Shown here: positions 23,204 to 35,214 of the stretch, in pieces | Layout of the letters: each line of letters starts with the position of its first letter | Numbering within the stretch: position 1 is the first letter of the stretch | NCBI GenBank assembly: GCA_023512835.1 | Contig: CM042085.1 | Coordinates: 40,572,189 to 40,636,188 of the forward strand | Origin: Taxillus chinensis | Taxonomy: Eukaryota > Streptophyta > Magnoliopsida > Santalales > Loranthaceae | DNA length: 64,000 nt | Reading direction: 5' to 3' | Notes under the pieces: generated by a model | Database searches by the model: none | What the model was told of the DNA's origin: nothing | The model's input: the letters and a program-made list of their open reading frames with translations, nothing else | Translations under genes and position numbers: made by a program

Positions 23204-23237
23204 TCCTCTCCCCTTAAGACTTTTCGTCCTCGAAAAG
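23204..23237 (-). promoter_or_regulatory. Polypurine tract and hairpin of B2
   Basis: In minus sense, hairpin CTTTTCG-AGGA-CGAAAAG (23220-23237) precedes CTTAAGGGGAGAGGA (23204-23218), which abuts the LTR. Confidence 0.82.
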
Positions 23238-23534
23238 AAATGACATACGAGGAAAACAAACACAAGCTACCCATTTGCCACACGGCGAGCTACAACACCC
23301 AAATGGGTCATACACCACACACAAGACAACGGCACATAACAAGTACCACCATAATCCATAACCACAATAATGCACATAACATGTGTCCACATGGCACGAA
23401 TACACATCTCAAGGCACATCACAAACAAGAACACATGTCTTTAAAAGACAAGACAAATACATCAACGAATACAAGAAAACACATCACAAGAAAACATCAC
23501 TATCCATCCCCTGGCCAACAGCCACCTCCCACGC

Positions 23535-25000
23535 TTAAGATTGTTGGTCCTCGAACAAGTCCGGTGCTTGCTCACGCATCACGGACTCACGTTCCCATGT
23601 CTCCTCCTCAATACCACGGTGCTGCCACAAGCACGCGAACCAAAGGAATAACACGACCACGCAAAAAGCTTCTCTCGCCGATCGAGGATACGAATAGGGG
23701 CCTCAATGACGGACATGTCATCCTCAATGTCCAATGTCCCCCAATCAATCACGTGAGTGGGGTCAGGGTGATACTTCCGCAATCGGGACACGTGAAACAC
23801 GTTGTGCACTCGACTCACCGCGGTGGTAACGCTAACCGGTAGGCCACAGGCCCTACACGATCCAAAATCTCAAAAGGACCAATAAACCGCGGAGATAGCT
23901 TGGAACCTCGCCCAAACCGTCGATGTCCACGTCGTGGAGAGACACGAAGGAACACATGATCACCAACGGAAAACTCCAAAGGTCGCCGCCGCTGATCCGC
24001 ATAAGATTTCGCCGACTCGAGCCGACAACAAACGCCGATGAATCAACTTGACCTTCTCGGTAGCCTCTTGAACCAACCTGTGGCCCCAAGAGGGCTGCCT
24101 CTCCTACCTCGGTCCAACACAAGGGTGATCGACACGGCCGTCCGTACAACGCCGCAAAAGGAGCCATCCCAATGGATGCTTGATAATCGTTGTTGTAGGC
24201 AAACTCCACCAAAGGAAGGTGAGTTGCCCACGAACCCCCGAAATCTAGCACACAAGCCCTCAACATGTCCTCCATGGTCTGATTCGTCCGCTCGCCCGAC
24301 CGTCCGTCTCAGGGTGAAAGGCTGTACTCGGATGAAGCTTGGTCCCCATAGCCTCCTTGCAAACCTGGCCCAGAAACGGGAAGTGAACCTCGAATCCCGG
24401 TCCGAGACAACCGATGAGGGTACGCCATGCGGTCTCACAATCTCGTTCATGTACACCGACTCAAGGTCCCAATGGAGTCCCGCTCGCGAACAGCCAGGAA
24501 ATGGGCCGACTTTGTGAGTCGATCCACAATTACCCAAATCATATCCTTCCTCCCAGTGGTGGGTGGAAGACCGGTCACAAAATCCATCGCTATATGGTCC
24601 CACTTCCACTCCGCTATGGGCAAGGGTCGTAACATGCCCGCCGGCCGCCGATGCTCGGCCTTCACCTGCCGACACGTGAGGCACCGCGAAACAAAGGCAG
24701 CCACATCGCGTTTCATCCCAGGCCACCAAAAATGTGCCCGAAGCGCATGATACATCTTCGTACCCCCTGGATGCACAAAGAACCCTAGACTGGTGAAACT
24801 CCCTCATCACCTCATCCCCGAGGGAAGAAGCCACGACCAACCGCCCCTGAAATGACAACTCATGCTCAGGACCCTCTCGTCCAGTCCCCGGATAGCTCCC
24901 CAGCCTCAATACGGGCACGGAGAACCTCACACTCAATGTCACCCACTGTCCCTCCCGGACGCGCCGGTACAACTCAGGCACTACCACCAAAGGACTCAGG
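23535..25000 (-). pseudogene. pol: B2 integrase and chromodomain
   Basis: A 109-codon frame (24776-24447) holds the zinc-binding CLTC pair, the core entry DFVTGLP with the first catalytic Asp, and [10 protein letters not shown]. The second Asp region (SDRDSRFTSRFW) is near 24390 in another frame. A 140-codon frame (24275-23853) covers [24 protein letters not shown]. The chromodomain begins near 23820 with a VHNVFHVSRL segment and ends with a WERESVMREQ stretch and a stop at 23535. Frames change near 24440, 24290, 23850 and 23640. It is the least damaged integrase in the window by length of open frame but still not continuous. Confidence 0.9.
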
Positions 25001-26440
25001 GACCGTCCCACCATCATGAACAACAGCCGCAGCTCGCAACGTCGCCAACCGCTCCATCGCCTTCCACTCTCTCACGACCACCTCGGCTTTCCCTTTTCTC
25101 GCTCAACGCATCGCCACAACATTTCCCTTGCCCGGGGTATAGGCAAGAGTAAAATCAAAGGTCCGCAAATACTCCACCCATCTCCTTTGCCTCAAATTCA
25201 AGTCCTTCGAGTAAAGATGTACCGAAGGCTCTTGTGATCCGAGAACACCACAAACTTTTCTCCCAAGAGGTAGTGCCGCCAACTCTTCAGGGCGAAGATG
25301 ACACGGCTAACTCAAGGTCATGAGTAGGATAATTCTGCTCATGAGGCTTCAAATGCCTTCGACCCATAAGCTACCACACCGTGCTCCCGCATAAGCACAC
25401 ACCCCAAACCAACCCCGGACGCATCACAATACACCTCATATGGAATATCCTCCCTAGGCAACCTCAACACGGTGCGGTGGTCAAACGGGTTTTGAGAGTC
25501 TCAAACGCCTGCCGGCACTTGTCCGTCCAATCAAACTTCACGCCCTTCCGCGTCAACGCCGTCATAGGAGCCGCCAAACGGGAGAACCCCTCTACAAAAC
25601 GACGATAGTACCCCGCCAAACCAAGAAAACTACGGATCTCAAAAACGTTGGTTGGCCTCGCCCACGATGCCACGGCCTCAATCTTGGCCGGGTCCACCCT
25701 AACTCCCTCACTTGACACCACATGGCCAAGAAAGTGAACCTCCTGCAGCCCAAAACTCACACTTGCTAAACTTAGCAAACTCGCTGGTCCCTCAAGGTTT
25801 GCAACACTGTTGCCAAGTGCTCCACATGTTCCTTCTCGGTCTTGGAATACACCAAGATATCGTCGATAAACACCACCACGAACGAGTCTAAGTATGGGGT
25901 AAAGACTTGGTTCATCAAATGCATGAACACCGCTGGCGCATTAGTGAGCCCGAAAGGCATCACTACCCACTCATAATGCCCATACCGCACCGGAAAGCCG
26001 TCTTAGGGATGTCCTCCTCCCTAACCCTGAGCTGGTGATACCCCGACCGTAAATCTATCTTGGAAAACCACCGGGCCCCACTCAATTGGTCAAACAGTCA
26101 TCTATCCGAGGCAACGGGTACTTGTTCTTCACAATCCCGAATTCGCCTTCCCGTAGTCGATGCAGAGACGAAGCGTGCCATCGGCCCTTCTTAGCAAAGA
26201 GCACCGGAGCACCCCAAGGTGAGGTACTCGGTCCGATATACCCCTGGCCCACCAACTCCTCGATTTGCCTCTCGAAGCTCCCTCAACTCAGCTGGCCCCA
26301 TACGATACGCTACTTGGGAAATCGGACCCGTCCCCGGCACCAACTCAATGGTGAACTCCACACTCCTCTTAGGTGGCAAACTCCTCAACCGCTCAGGAAA
26401 AACATCCCGAAATTGGTCCACAACATGGGCCACACCCTCT
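25001..26440 (-). pseudogene. pol: B2 reverse transcriptase and RNase H
   Basis: RT starts near 26300 ([11 protein letters not shown]). The first catalytic region lies near 26130-26170 and is frame-shifted. The palm motif F-I-D-D is at 25859-25870 within an open frame (25990-25772) that starts [18 protein letters not shown]. The thumb, [11 protein letters not shown] to RKGVKFDWT, lies in the next frame (25778-25464). RNase H follows at about 25470-25130, with DHKS-type remnants near 25230-25250. RNase H is the most fragmented domain. The order and motifs match A1 and A2. Confidence 0.9.
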
Positions 26441-26960
26441 TTTCCACCTTACCCTCCTCAGGAAAGGTCGGGGCTGCTAACCTTGTGGGTAATGGCACCC
26501 CACCGGTCCAACATCGGCCCGGCCCGACTCGCCTCACAATCCCACTCCCCCTGCAGGTGCAAGAGGTCCCTGCAGGTGTCACGAAGGTCACACGCCGCCG
26601 ATAACAATCTATCTTGGCCTGGAAAGCCATAAGCCAATCCATACCCAAGATCAGGTCAAACGTTCTCAAAGGCATCACATGCAAGTCAAAACTCGGCTCC
26701 ACCTCGCCTATGGTTAACACACAGTCCACGACACACTCGCCGTACCTCAATCATGCCTCCTACCGGAGACTCCACAACTAGGGGCCTCGCGGCCTCCACA
26801 CAAGCAACCCCCAGGCCGTCTATTACAAGCTCAAAGAACAAACGAACGTGATGCACCCGTATCGAAAAGAACGAAGCTAATGTACGGGAGATCAAGAGGG
26901 TACCTCTAACCACCGATGGTCCTGCTCCACCCTCGCCTGGTGGGGGTGGTAGCTCGGCCC
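26441..26960 (-). pseudogene. pol: B2 aspartic protease region
   Basis: The catalytic Asp-Thr-Gly-Ala-Ser lies at 26849-26863 (minus). The PR-RT linker, with an ILGMDWLMAFQAKIDC stretch, is in a 121-codon open frame (26750-26385). A frame change falls just before the DTGAS motif. The protease would separate gag and pol proteins in the particle. Confidence 0.82.
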
Positions 26961-28317
26961 TCCTCCTGGTATGTCGCCTCCGGCGCAAACACCCTTCCTT
27001 GGCCCGTGCCACTTGTCGGCTCACTCACCGGACGCTTCCCGCTAAGGTTGCCTCCGGCCTCGGTCGCTGCCGCTCCGGCCTCCCCGGGGTCGGGTCCGAC
27101 CGGATCCCCGCCTGGCCGGCTCGCCACCGACGAGCTGGTCTCTCACCTGGTGCACCGAAGCCAGCATCACTCCTCACGCCGGATGCCGCGCCCCCTGTTC
27201 CCCTGTTGCCACTCCCGCAAACCCGGCGCAAATGACCCTCTCGTCCACAGCTGTCGCATCGCCGGTCCTTCTTGGGGCACTCCTTCCTGAAGTGACCCTG
27301 CTCTCCACAAGAAGGGCATCCGCTCCGGGAGACCCCCACTGGACCACCCCGTCTTCCGCCGCCAAAGGTGAACCTCCCCGGGTTCACAGATGTCCGACCC
27401 CGACCGCGAAAAGAATCGCTATCCCTCTCCTCCGTCTTGAGCCTCTTGGACCCTGCATCTCGATCAGGCCCACACCGCAACCGGCGCCCCCGATGGGCCT
27501 GCCTCCCATCATCCAGTTCCTCTCGGCCTATACGGGCCGTCTCCACGGCCTCAAGATAGGTCCTCAAGCGTAGAATCGCCACCCTCTCCCTAAGGGCTGG
27601 CCCGAGACCCAAGGTGAACTTGTGGGCCTTCAGGTCCTCCCTTACCACAGTCTCAGGAGCAAACCTACTCAATCTCCGGAACTCCCGCTCATACTCAGGT
27701 ACCGTCTTGGATCCCTCGCTTCAAGCTGCCAAATTCTTCCCTCTTTTGCCATCTCACCGATTCCGGGAAGAACTCATCTTGGAAGAGTTGCAAGAATTCC
27801 TCCCAAAACATGAGTTGCACCGCACGGCTCCCCGCAACACTCGTCCACCACTCCAAAGCGTCCCCCTCCAGTCCGCCGGGCTGCCGGCCGCACCTTATCC
27901 TCCTCCCGGGCAGGAGAAAGGAGAACACATGCTCAATCCGCCTCAACCACCGCTCGCCTACCACAGGATCTTCCCCCCTTAAATCGCGGAGGTTGTTCCT
28001 TTCGGAACCGTGTCACCACGTCATCCTCTCGCACGGGTCGGTACACCACCCGGCGAACTCTCACGCTCACGAGGCGGCTCTCCTACCGGTGGTGGTGGTG
28101 GTGGCACCACCTGCCGTGCCGCCATCTCACGGCGCACCTCCTCCCGAACGTCTTGCCGGAGTCCCTCCCGTAGCTCTCGTACCTCCACCGGATGCCTTCT
28201 TGTAGCCGTGCCGCAGCAACGCATGCCCTCCAACGGATGGTCCCGCACCCGGACCCTCATGGGCAGATGACTCATCGCCCATCGCCCGGACGCACGTGTC
28301 ACTCTCCTCGGTGGCAT
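26961..28317 (-). pseudogene. gag: B2 gag with two intact zinc knuckles
   Basis: The start is the ATG at 28317, opening with Met-Pro-Pro-Arg-Arg as in A1 and A2. The capsid core is near 27900-27740 (ALEWW, then FLQLFQDEFFPES). A 215-codon frame (27672-27025) carries the C-terminal half with two consecutive Cx2Cx4Hx4C knuckles at residues 119-132 and 139-152 (about 27217-27318), all eight metal ligands present. Frame changes at about 28020, 27965 and 27690 separate the pieces. This is the best preserved nucleocapsid region in the window. Confidence 0.87.
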
Positions 28318-28733
28318 TCTTACTACATGAAGTAAGATGCACAAACGTCGGAACGCGTTTTGACTACTAACAAGTCTGACTACCTCTACCCCATTATCAA
28401 TTTCACTAACGCATGACATTACACACATACATTGCATCAATCACATTTCACGATTCCAAAGCACGCATTGCCAAACAAATCGTAGTTGCACATTTCCCTT
28501 AATCATGTGATCTTATCCACGCTTTAGCATACATTCACAAAGAAATGCAACTAGTGCCCTAATGCCAATGCATGCAAATCCTATCACAAGACCTGGACTA
28601 CCCTAAGTACACCTTGGAGGCTCAAAGAGGACCATGTTGATCAGGCATGTCCCTCCAGGCTCCTCCAAAGGACTCAAGATAACCAAGTCCGCCCACTACC
28701 CTAGGCCAACTAGACCATGCTCTGATACCATAT
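28318..28733 (-). other. B2 leader with perfect primer-binding site
   Basis: GCTCTGATACCA at 28719-28730 is, on the minus strand, TGGTATCAGAGC, a perfect complement of the plant initiator-Met tRNA 3' end. The rest is a non-coding leader shared with B1. Confidence 0.85.
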
Positions 28734-30441
28734 TGTCACGCCCCGGATTTCCAACCCGAGGAGACCGGAACGTGACTCCCCTTTTACCCACACGGAGGGC
28801 AAAGGGGTTAGGATACAAACCAAGAATTTTACATTTCAAACATCCACAACACATTCAAGAAGGTAATATTCATAAAAATATTCCAAACCAGTTTATTACA
28901 ACAATTTTAATCCTTTCCCACATGGGGTTACATCGACTCCCATAAAAAAAAACAACATAAATGGGGAAGAGTTAAATGGATAAGGTCTTCCACCTTGGTG
29001 TATCCACCTAACGCCCGTAAGTCCCTGGAAAACAAACAAACATGGTAGGAGGGGTGAGCAACCACGCCTGGTAGGGATCAAGTCTCCCCAACCCTTCCCA
29101 TGCTCCTGGAATGCTACATGCCATGTGTACAAGTGCAGTGACGTGTTACAATTATCCCAGATATGGTAACAAACAATAACAAACACGCACATGGGCTAGT
29201 ACATAACACTCCCAGACTTCGACCACGGGTACAAAACATCCCGAGCTTTAACCGCCTCGGTTCCATACGTTCCGAGCTTATTTAACCGCCGGGTTCCACA
29301 AAATGCCCGGGATTCAACCGCCCATCGGGTTCCACAAAGCAGTCCCAGGGCTTCCACAGCCACCGGGTGTACAAACAAACACACCAACACACATGGCCAT
29401 ACAAGCATACCACCAAACACTTAGTGTGCACCGTCACACAGAATAACCTCGAACACTTGCATGCATATATCCACAAGCTCACAAACCCAGATACAGACAT
29501 TTACACAAACCATAAATGCCCGCCTCACGGGCATAATACCAAACATGGGCATATACACATAACTATATTCACACAGGCATTTCATCGAACATATAGCATG
29601 TAGATCCACGTAACCACACCAAAATGCCACTTTGAAGGCCAACATTCATATAGGAGGTCACACCTATATGAATTTACATATAAATAATATAAACGGTACG
29701 ACAATCCGCCCTAGGACCCTAGGACAGAGGAGGATTTAGGAAGAACAGAACCCCTACCTTAAAGAAACGCAACAACACAAGATCGGTCCTTGATCCCACG
29801 CCGAACGCCGTCCTCCCCACGAAGACGCTCCCGGCAACCAAGAACCAGAGAACTCCCCTTCTCTCTCTCTCTCTCTCTCTCTCGCGCTGACTGCCGGCAA
29901 AGGAACAAGAACCCTAAACTAAAACTCAAGACCCTCCTTATATAGACACCATTCAACATCAAAACGACGTAGTTTTGATTAAGTGAATCCCAGGATCAAA
30001 ACGACGTAGTTTTGATTACACAAGCTACCACCTTTCCGCATCCATACACGCCAAAATATTCGGAATTTCAACATGGTCCTTTGGAGAAAGTTCCTTAGAA
30101 TGCCAAAACCAAGGGACCCATGCAAAAATATGCCTGCACGCCAATTTGCACGTCAATTCCCAATTCACGTGCAACTCCATATGAACTCCAAATGCTTTCA
30201 AACTTCACCCCAAGCCTCCTTGCATCGTTTGGAAGACAATTACGCTTGCACGTGAATTGGACCCATATCACGTGCACCTCATACATGTCCATTTGGTCTG
30301 AAACTTGTGGTAGATAGAGGACATCATTCTAAGCATCTTTCCTTTTGCACGTGAATTCATTGGAGTCCAACTACTAGGTCAAAATCTAGAAAAACTCTAC
30401 TCGGGAGCAAACCGACTAACTCAAGGTACGGGTTCTTACGA
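28734..30441 (-). repeat. 5' LTR of B2 (hybrid: A-like U3 start, B-like R-U5)
   Basis: It is about 1708 bp. In element sense the first several hundred bases follow family A (CCCGTACCTTGAGTTAGTC start, G-box region at about 30130-30360), and the rest follows family B to GGGGCGTGACA. The outer end reads TCGTAAGAACCC, a mutated TGTAAGGACCC. Palindromes are at 29958-29979 and 29995-30016 and the TATA box at 29938-29944. The U3 inverted repeat at 30145-30173 has one mismatch. The solo LTR at 55930-57622 has the same hybrid structure. Confidence 0.85.
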
Positions 30442-31930
30442 TCCACAAGTCGGTGAGAGCTGTGGAAAGGACTGAGATGGCCACACCATCTGTACATATC
30501 GTTCATCAGGTGGCCACTCAAGTGAGTGAGGAGTTCGAAGCCAATATCCCAATGGCTATTCCAGTACCAAGTTGCGTCTCACTCATGTTCTCTACAGCCG
30601 AAGAAGTAGATCTTACGGCAAGCAAGGTCATTGAGAAACTAATTTCCTCACGGCATCCTCAAGACATCGTATCTCAGGCCTTTGAAGAACGAGTCTACCA
30701 TGGAGTCGAGCATGGAAGAGGTATGAACTCAAGTTGAATCATCAGACCATACCCTTGACAAGTGCAAGAAGAAATGACATCACTCACAAGTGCAACCACG
30801 GATGGGTTTAGACATACGGAGGAACACCGTGAAAACATCAAAGGAGCTTACCAGAGACAATACAAAGGACTCAATACACTCGGGAGCTATTCCGTCGGAA
30901 TGTCATCGTCTTGCAAGTGGTGAAATATCTCTCACCGTGAAAAATACACTCCCATGCCCATCGACCGACCTGCACTTGAACCGGTTGATACTCCACGGCC
31001 CGGTCGTCCCTTCTCCGAGTCACTCACCACCTCGACTGCGAACGTACTTGCGGGGAGAACGCGCGCACATAGACCATTGTCATCTCGGATTTCGATGATG
31101 ATGATGATGTTCCCATTGCAACCCGCATGAAGAAGAACCGGCCGCCCCCTACCAACCATCCTCTTCCACTCAACCTAGGCCCTCGACTTCACATCCAAAT
31201 ACGGTGAGTACACCATGCCTACCTCGCCTACCAAACCAACCACTACCATTCTTGACCAACCTTTAGCCCCACCTCGCATTGTAACTACTTGGAGGCACCT
31301 CGCTCCACCGGTTGCATTCAACACTTATATTAACGGGGATACCTTTGCGAGGACTGCGGCATGAAGCCTTCTTCGCCGGACCTGATCTTTGTCGACTACT
31401 CCATGACGGTGAAGAAATGGATAACATTGAGATGACTTAGTTAAATTTCGCCCAGTCCTTTCTCGAGAAACTACCTCTCCACATTCGCAGGACCCCAGGG
31501 TGGAACTCGTTTGCCGATCATCAGCTCAGTAATTGATGATGCAATGATGCTCGAGATTATACAAGGTCGCAAATATGAGAACTCCTTAAGTCCATGGGAT
31601 GAGGTAGACCGTGTCTTAATCCCATATTATCAACATCCCTGCCCCGAGTTTCTTCTCAACATTGACTTCAAGAATCGGGGGATCGACATCTTAACTCCAA
31701 ACCCAGCAACCCACTACTCCATCGACGTGAACAACTACGTGATTCAATCGCACTCTCACCCCGTGTAATGTAGGAGTATTCGCATGGATGTAGTGGTTAT
31801 CATCTCCCAAACCGATGGACATCACGTGAGTCAAGCAAGGCGTTCACCCCAGGATGATGCTCTACTTGCGGCTTTTATGTTTGCCATTACATCCCATCCT
31901 CCACCCGGAATTTGATCGTGTGAGCAATCG
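30442..31930 (+). pseudogene. U module copy 1, 3' part: Ulp1-like C48 cysteine peptidase remnant
   Basis: The sequence resumes the U module interrupted at 11778 and aligns with 52129-53400. The C-terminal part (about 31500-31900) looks like a Ulp1/SUMO-protease-type (C48) domain: W.EVD.VLIPYY, then FLLNIDFKNR (beta strands around the active-site His), and then a GVFAWM stretch at 31769-31789 that matches the CGVF active-site cysteine segment if one extra A is discounted. The His is lost here (Cys-Pro-Glu-Phe) and the Asp-Ser-Leu motif is deleted or altered, so no activity is possible. Ulp1-like domains are known passengers of plant Mutator-like and CACTA elements. Host-gene origin or transposon capture are both possible. 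Assignment is by motif only. Confidence 0.62.
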
Positions 31931-32368
31931 AGCGGCCTCGTTACACGACTCTGCTCAACTCCTACGCGAGCAAGTTGCTTTTCTATTTGTACGAGTGTCT
32001 TGTACTCGAATTTAACCCATAACCGTCCCGTACTCTAATTCCCCGACACCGCATTTCTTGCTTTTCACTTTTATGTGTACTTACCGTTTATTCGTTATCT
32101 TTACTATCCGTCTTTGCTATACTCCACGTCTGGTGCTTTATTTCCTTGCTCCCATACGTTTTATGTTCCGTGCTTGTTCCTCACCCTAGAAAGGGGAAGT
32201 GTTTTCCTCGGGGGAGCAAGTTCGTAGGGGAGTTATCTTTGAGAGAGCTGACTAACTTTGAATCCCTCCCATTCTTTTCATGCAAAAGATCTCTTCGCAT
32301 TAATTTAAAATTTCCATGAAACTCGTAGTCTTAGACTTAATGTATTTACCCATTGTTAGCTTACATTA
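31931..32368 (+). other. 3' region of U module copy 1, non-coding
   Basis: This stretch has no supported frame. It contains purine runs, GAAAGGGGAAGTG near 32189 and CGGGGGAGCAAG near 32209, which resemble polypurine tracts but also occur by chance. It ends at the assembly gap and has no counterpart in copy 2, which is truncated at the domain. Confidence 0.5.
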
Positions 32369-32868
32369 NNNNNNNNNNNNNNNNNNNNNNNNNNNNNNNN
32401 NNNNNNNNNNNNNNNNNNNNNNNNNNNNNNNNNNNNNNNNNNNNNNNNNNNNNNNNNNNNNNNNNNNNNNNNNNNNNNNNNNNNNNNNNNNNNNNNNNNN
32501 NNNNNNNNNNNNNNNNNNNNNNNNNNNNNNNNNNNNNNNNNNNNNNNNNNNNNNNNNNNNNNNNNNNNNNNNNNNNNNNNNNNNNNNNNNNNNNNNNNNN
32601 NNNNNNNNNNNNNNNNNNNNNNNNNNNNNNNNNNNNNNNNNNNNNNNNNNNNNNNNNNNNNNNNNNNNNNNNNNNNNNNNNNNNNNNNNNNNNNNNNNNN
32701 NNNNNNNNNNNNNNNNNNNNNNNNNNNNNNNNNNNNNNNNNNNNNNNNNNNNNNNNNNNNNNNNNNNNNNNNNNNNNNNNNNNNNNNNNNNNNNNNNNNN
32801 NNNNNNNNNNNNNNNNNNNNNNNNNNNNNNNNNNNNNNNNNNNNNNNNNNNNNNNNNNNNNNNNNNNN
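32369..32868. other. Assembly gap, 500 N
   Basis: Exactly 500 Ns separate the 3' region of U copy 1 from the Gag-coding part of S1. The round size suggests a default gap length, so the real distance is unknown. Confidence 0.99.
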
Positions 32869-33228
32869 AAGGAAGAAGCCGAGCTGAAGAAGAAGACCAA
32901 AGGCTCCCTCGAGCAAGGGATGACAAGAGGAAGAAGGCTCTTGTCACCAACAAGTTTAATAGTGAACCCGGGAGGAAGAGGAATCTTTTGACGATGAGAA
33001 GAAAGAGAAAGGTCTAACTGCTTCATGGCTGACCACACTCCTCCCTCAAGGTAAGAACTTATGAACAACTCTATATTGAGTATGAAGACACCTATAGAGC
33101 ACTTAAAGAAATAGAGGAACAATTTCTCCCTATGGAAGCTGACAAAGAAAGATACTATTCTAAAAGCTGGGCGGCTTTCATGTGAATATAGAGACTCATA
33201 GATGACTATGAAAGAACGGAGAGAAGAT
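32869..33228 (+). pseudogene. gag: S1 gag tail, before D insertion
   Basis: It aligns with 53975-54310 in S2: Lys/Glu-rich codons, then the start of the coiled coil. Its 5' part is hidden by the N gap. Stops and frame changes are present (for example near 33017). It is cut at AAGAT (33224-33228) by the solo D LTR and continues at 35215. Confidence 0.7.
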
Positions 33229-35214
33229 TGTTGGAAACACAGGATTTGATGAAGCCGCCAAATTATAGTCTAAGTCCGGACACTCAAAGAACCGAAGGTC
33301 ATAGGTCAAAGAGTCGTAGTTCGTAGAAATAAAAACTGTCACGTAACACATTGGCGGGAGGCTCACAGACTCGAAGGTCCCGGAGACTCAAAGCAAGATA
33401 GTGACGGGAACATCTGGTGACTCAGTAGATCCGGGGGTCAAAGGTCGTAGAGTCGTAGTACGGAAAAGAGAGAGTTACTGCAAAGATCAACAAGTTCGAG
33501 ACTCATAGAGTCAAAGAATTTTAAAGAACAAGAACTAACGCTAAATGACTCGTAGACTGCGTAGCTCGTAGAACGCTTAGAGGTCCCCAGAAAATACTTA
33601 AGTCAATTAACAACTTAAACTACCACTATACTCAAAGACTCAGAGTACAGTAGTCGAAGCCTTCAACACTTGTTGAAAAACAGGACTCCGACTCGTAGAT
33701 TGAAAGTTGTAGCATCGAAGCCTTAGAAGCGTGTTAAGCGGAACAGGACTTGTAGACTCGTAGGTTGAGAGTCGTAGAGTCCAAACCTTCAAACAACGCT
33801 CAAGAAAATAGGACTAGTAGACTCATAGGTTGAAGGTCGAAGAGTCGATGCTATAAAAGACTGGCAAACAAATGAAACGTAACTCAACGGTCGTAGAGTT
33901 GTAGACTCGTAGACTCAAGGGATACAATCAATATAAAGAAACCGCCACACTTCAGTCTCGAAGATCGATGGGCGAGAGTTGTAGTGAAGGGTCGTAGCTA
34001 CGGAAAACTCCGCTTTTATGAGCCTCTATGAAAGACTAAGAAGAAAAGCAAAGTTTAAGACTCGTAGTCGAAGATTTTCAAAACCACTTAGTCAAATATA
34101 GTAAACTGAGAGACCCGAAGGTGGTAGACCCAGAGAGCTAGGGTCAGTCTCGTAGCTATAATAATAGGTAGATTAGATGGACTACGAAGAAGTCACTCTA
34201 AGCGTCATTCGAAGAGTCGCAGACTCGTATAGTCATAGACTCAGCGAGTCCTAGACTTGTTAATGCGGTGACACACAAAAGACTAATCCAACCTAAACTC
34301 TAGCCTCAAGACTCGAATATAGGAGTCGTAGACTCGTGAGAACACTATAAAGCCTAAGGCAAAACTTCAACTTCGAATAGGTTGTAAGCCGAAATCTTGA
34401 GTCACCAAACCTACGAGGCATCTACCTCCGAGGCAGACTTACAACCCTAAACATAGTCACTTAGTGATATCGTCATCTAAGGTTCATACGACAAGTCTTC
34501 GCCATTGAGTGAGTTGAGCGCATTAATGACACATTAATTGTCGCCAGCACCATCCACGGATGAACGGCCAAGATCGATGCATGCCAAATACGCAATATGG
34601 ACATCTGATTCGCAAATCAAGGGCATCAACCCATCCCCGACATTCGCATTTCAGCAGTGGAAGTCGATGCACGGAGATGGACATCATAGCGCATGAAAAA
34701 AATCAAGAGTTTAACCTCTCTCTCAAAAGAAGGAAACACACGAACACAAGAAAATGGTTCTGACAGACTTAGAGAAACAATCTTTTGAGAACCAACACAA
34801 AAGAGTTCCAACGCAAGAGAGAGAGACTCGAGAGAAATCAAAAGAAGTGTTGTGCGCCATGTGAAACAAGAACAAGAGCAATCTATCTAGAGTATTCACG
34901 AACCTCTTGTTCATCAAAGATCTAGCACTTCCGTTAAGTCATAATTCTGTGTTTTTTGTTTTCCACACTTTAATCTATTATAAATCTTCGATTACACAAA
35001 TGAGATCTGTTGAGAAAAGAGCATTTACTCATATCTCGAGTTTTTGTCGATAGTTCATCATCACTCACATTATTCTCACAATACCACTCTCGTCTTCTCC
35101 ATAAATACTTCCATCATAGTCATCTATGGAAGAATCCAAAACCAGCTAACAGCCCCAGCTTCCGCAAACGAAGAAAGTCTATTCACCCCATCTAGACTCA
35201 CTTTGGGACCTACA
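33229..35214 (+). repeat. Solo LTR of copia family D with TSD AAGAT
   Basis: The 1986-bp LTR runs from TGTTGGAAACAC to GGGACCTACA. AAGAT duplications are at 33224-33228 and 35215-35219, and the empty site is visible in S2. The first 1.1 kb is made of degenerate repeats of GACTCGTAG, GTCGTAGAG and GTCGAAG. Its match is 59266-62748, where a primer-binding site follows, which defines the orientation. No internal sequence is left, so it arose by LTR-LTR recombination. Confidence 0.92.

Larger units (their letters stand above)
21405..30441 (-). mobile_element. Gypsy chromovirus element B2 with unlike LTRs
   Basis: This 9.0-kb minus-strand element has a perfect initiator-Met primer-binding site, gag, protease, RT, RNase H, integrase, chromodomain and polypurine tract. 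Its LTRs agree in the R-U5 half but differ in the first several hundred bases: the 3' LTR starts TGTAATGACCCG like B1, while the 5' LTR starts like family A (CCCGTACCTTGAG). The flanks, TCATC and TCCAC, do not match and belong to different host sequences (S3 minus, U plus). The simplest reading is an ectopic recombinant of two elements. Confidence 0.85.

Noticed and set aside
24043..25023. A 326-codon minus-strand frame as one gene
   Set aside because: It mixes true integrase pieces with out-of-frame translation of the same domain; the integrase is better read as a frame-shifted pseudogene.
32316..33122. Long open frames across the N block
   Set aside because: They consist of Ns and carry no information.
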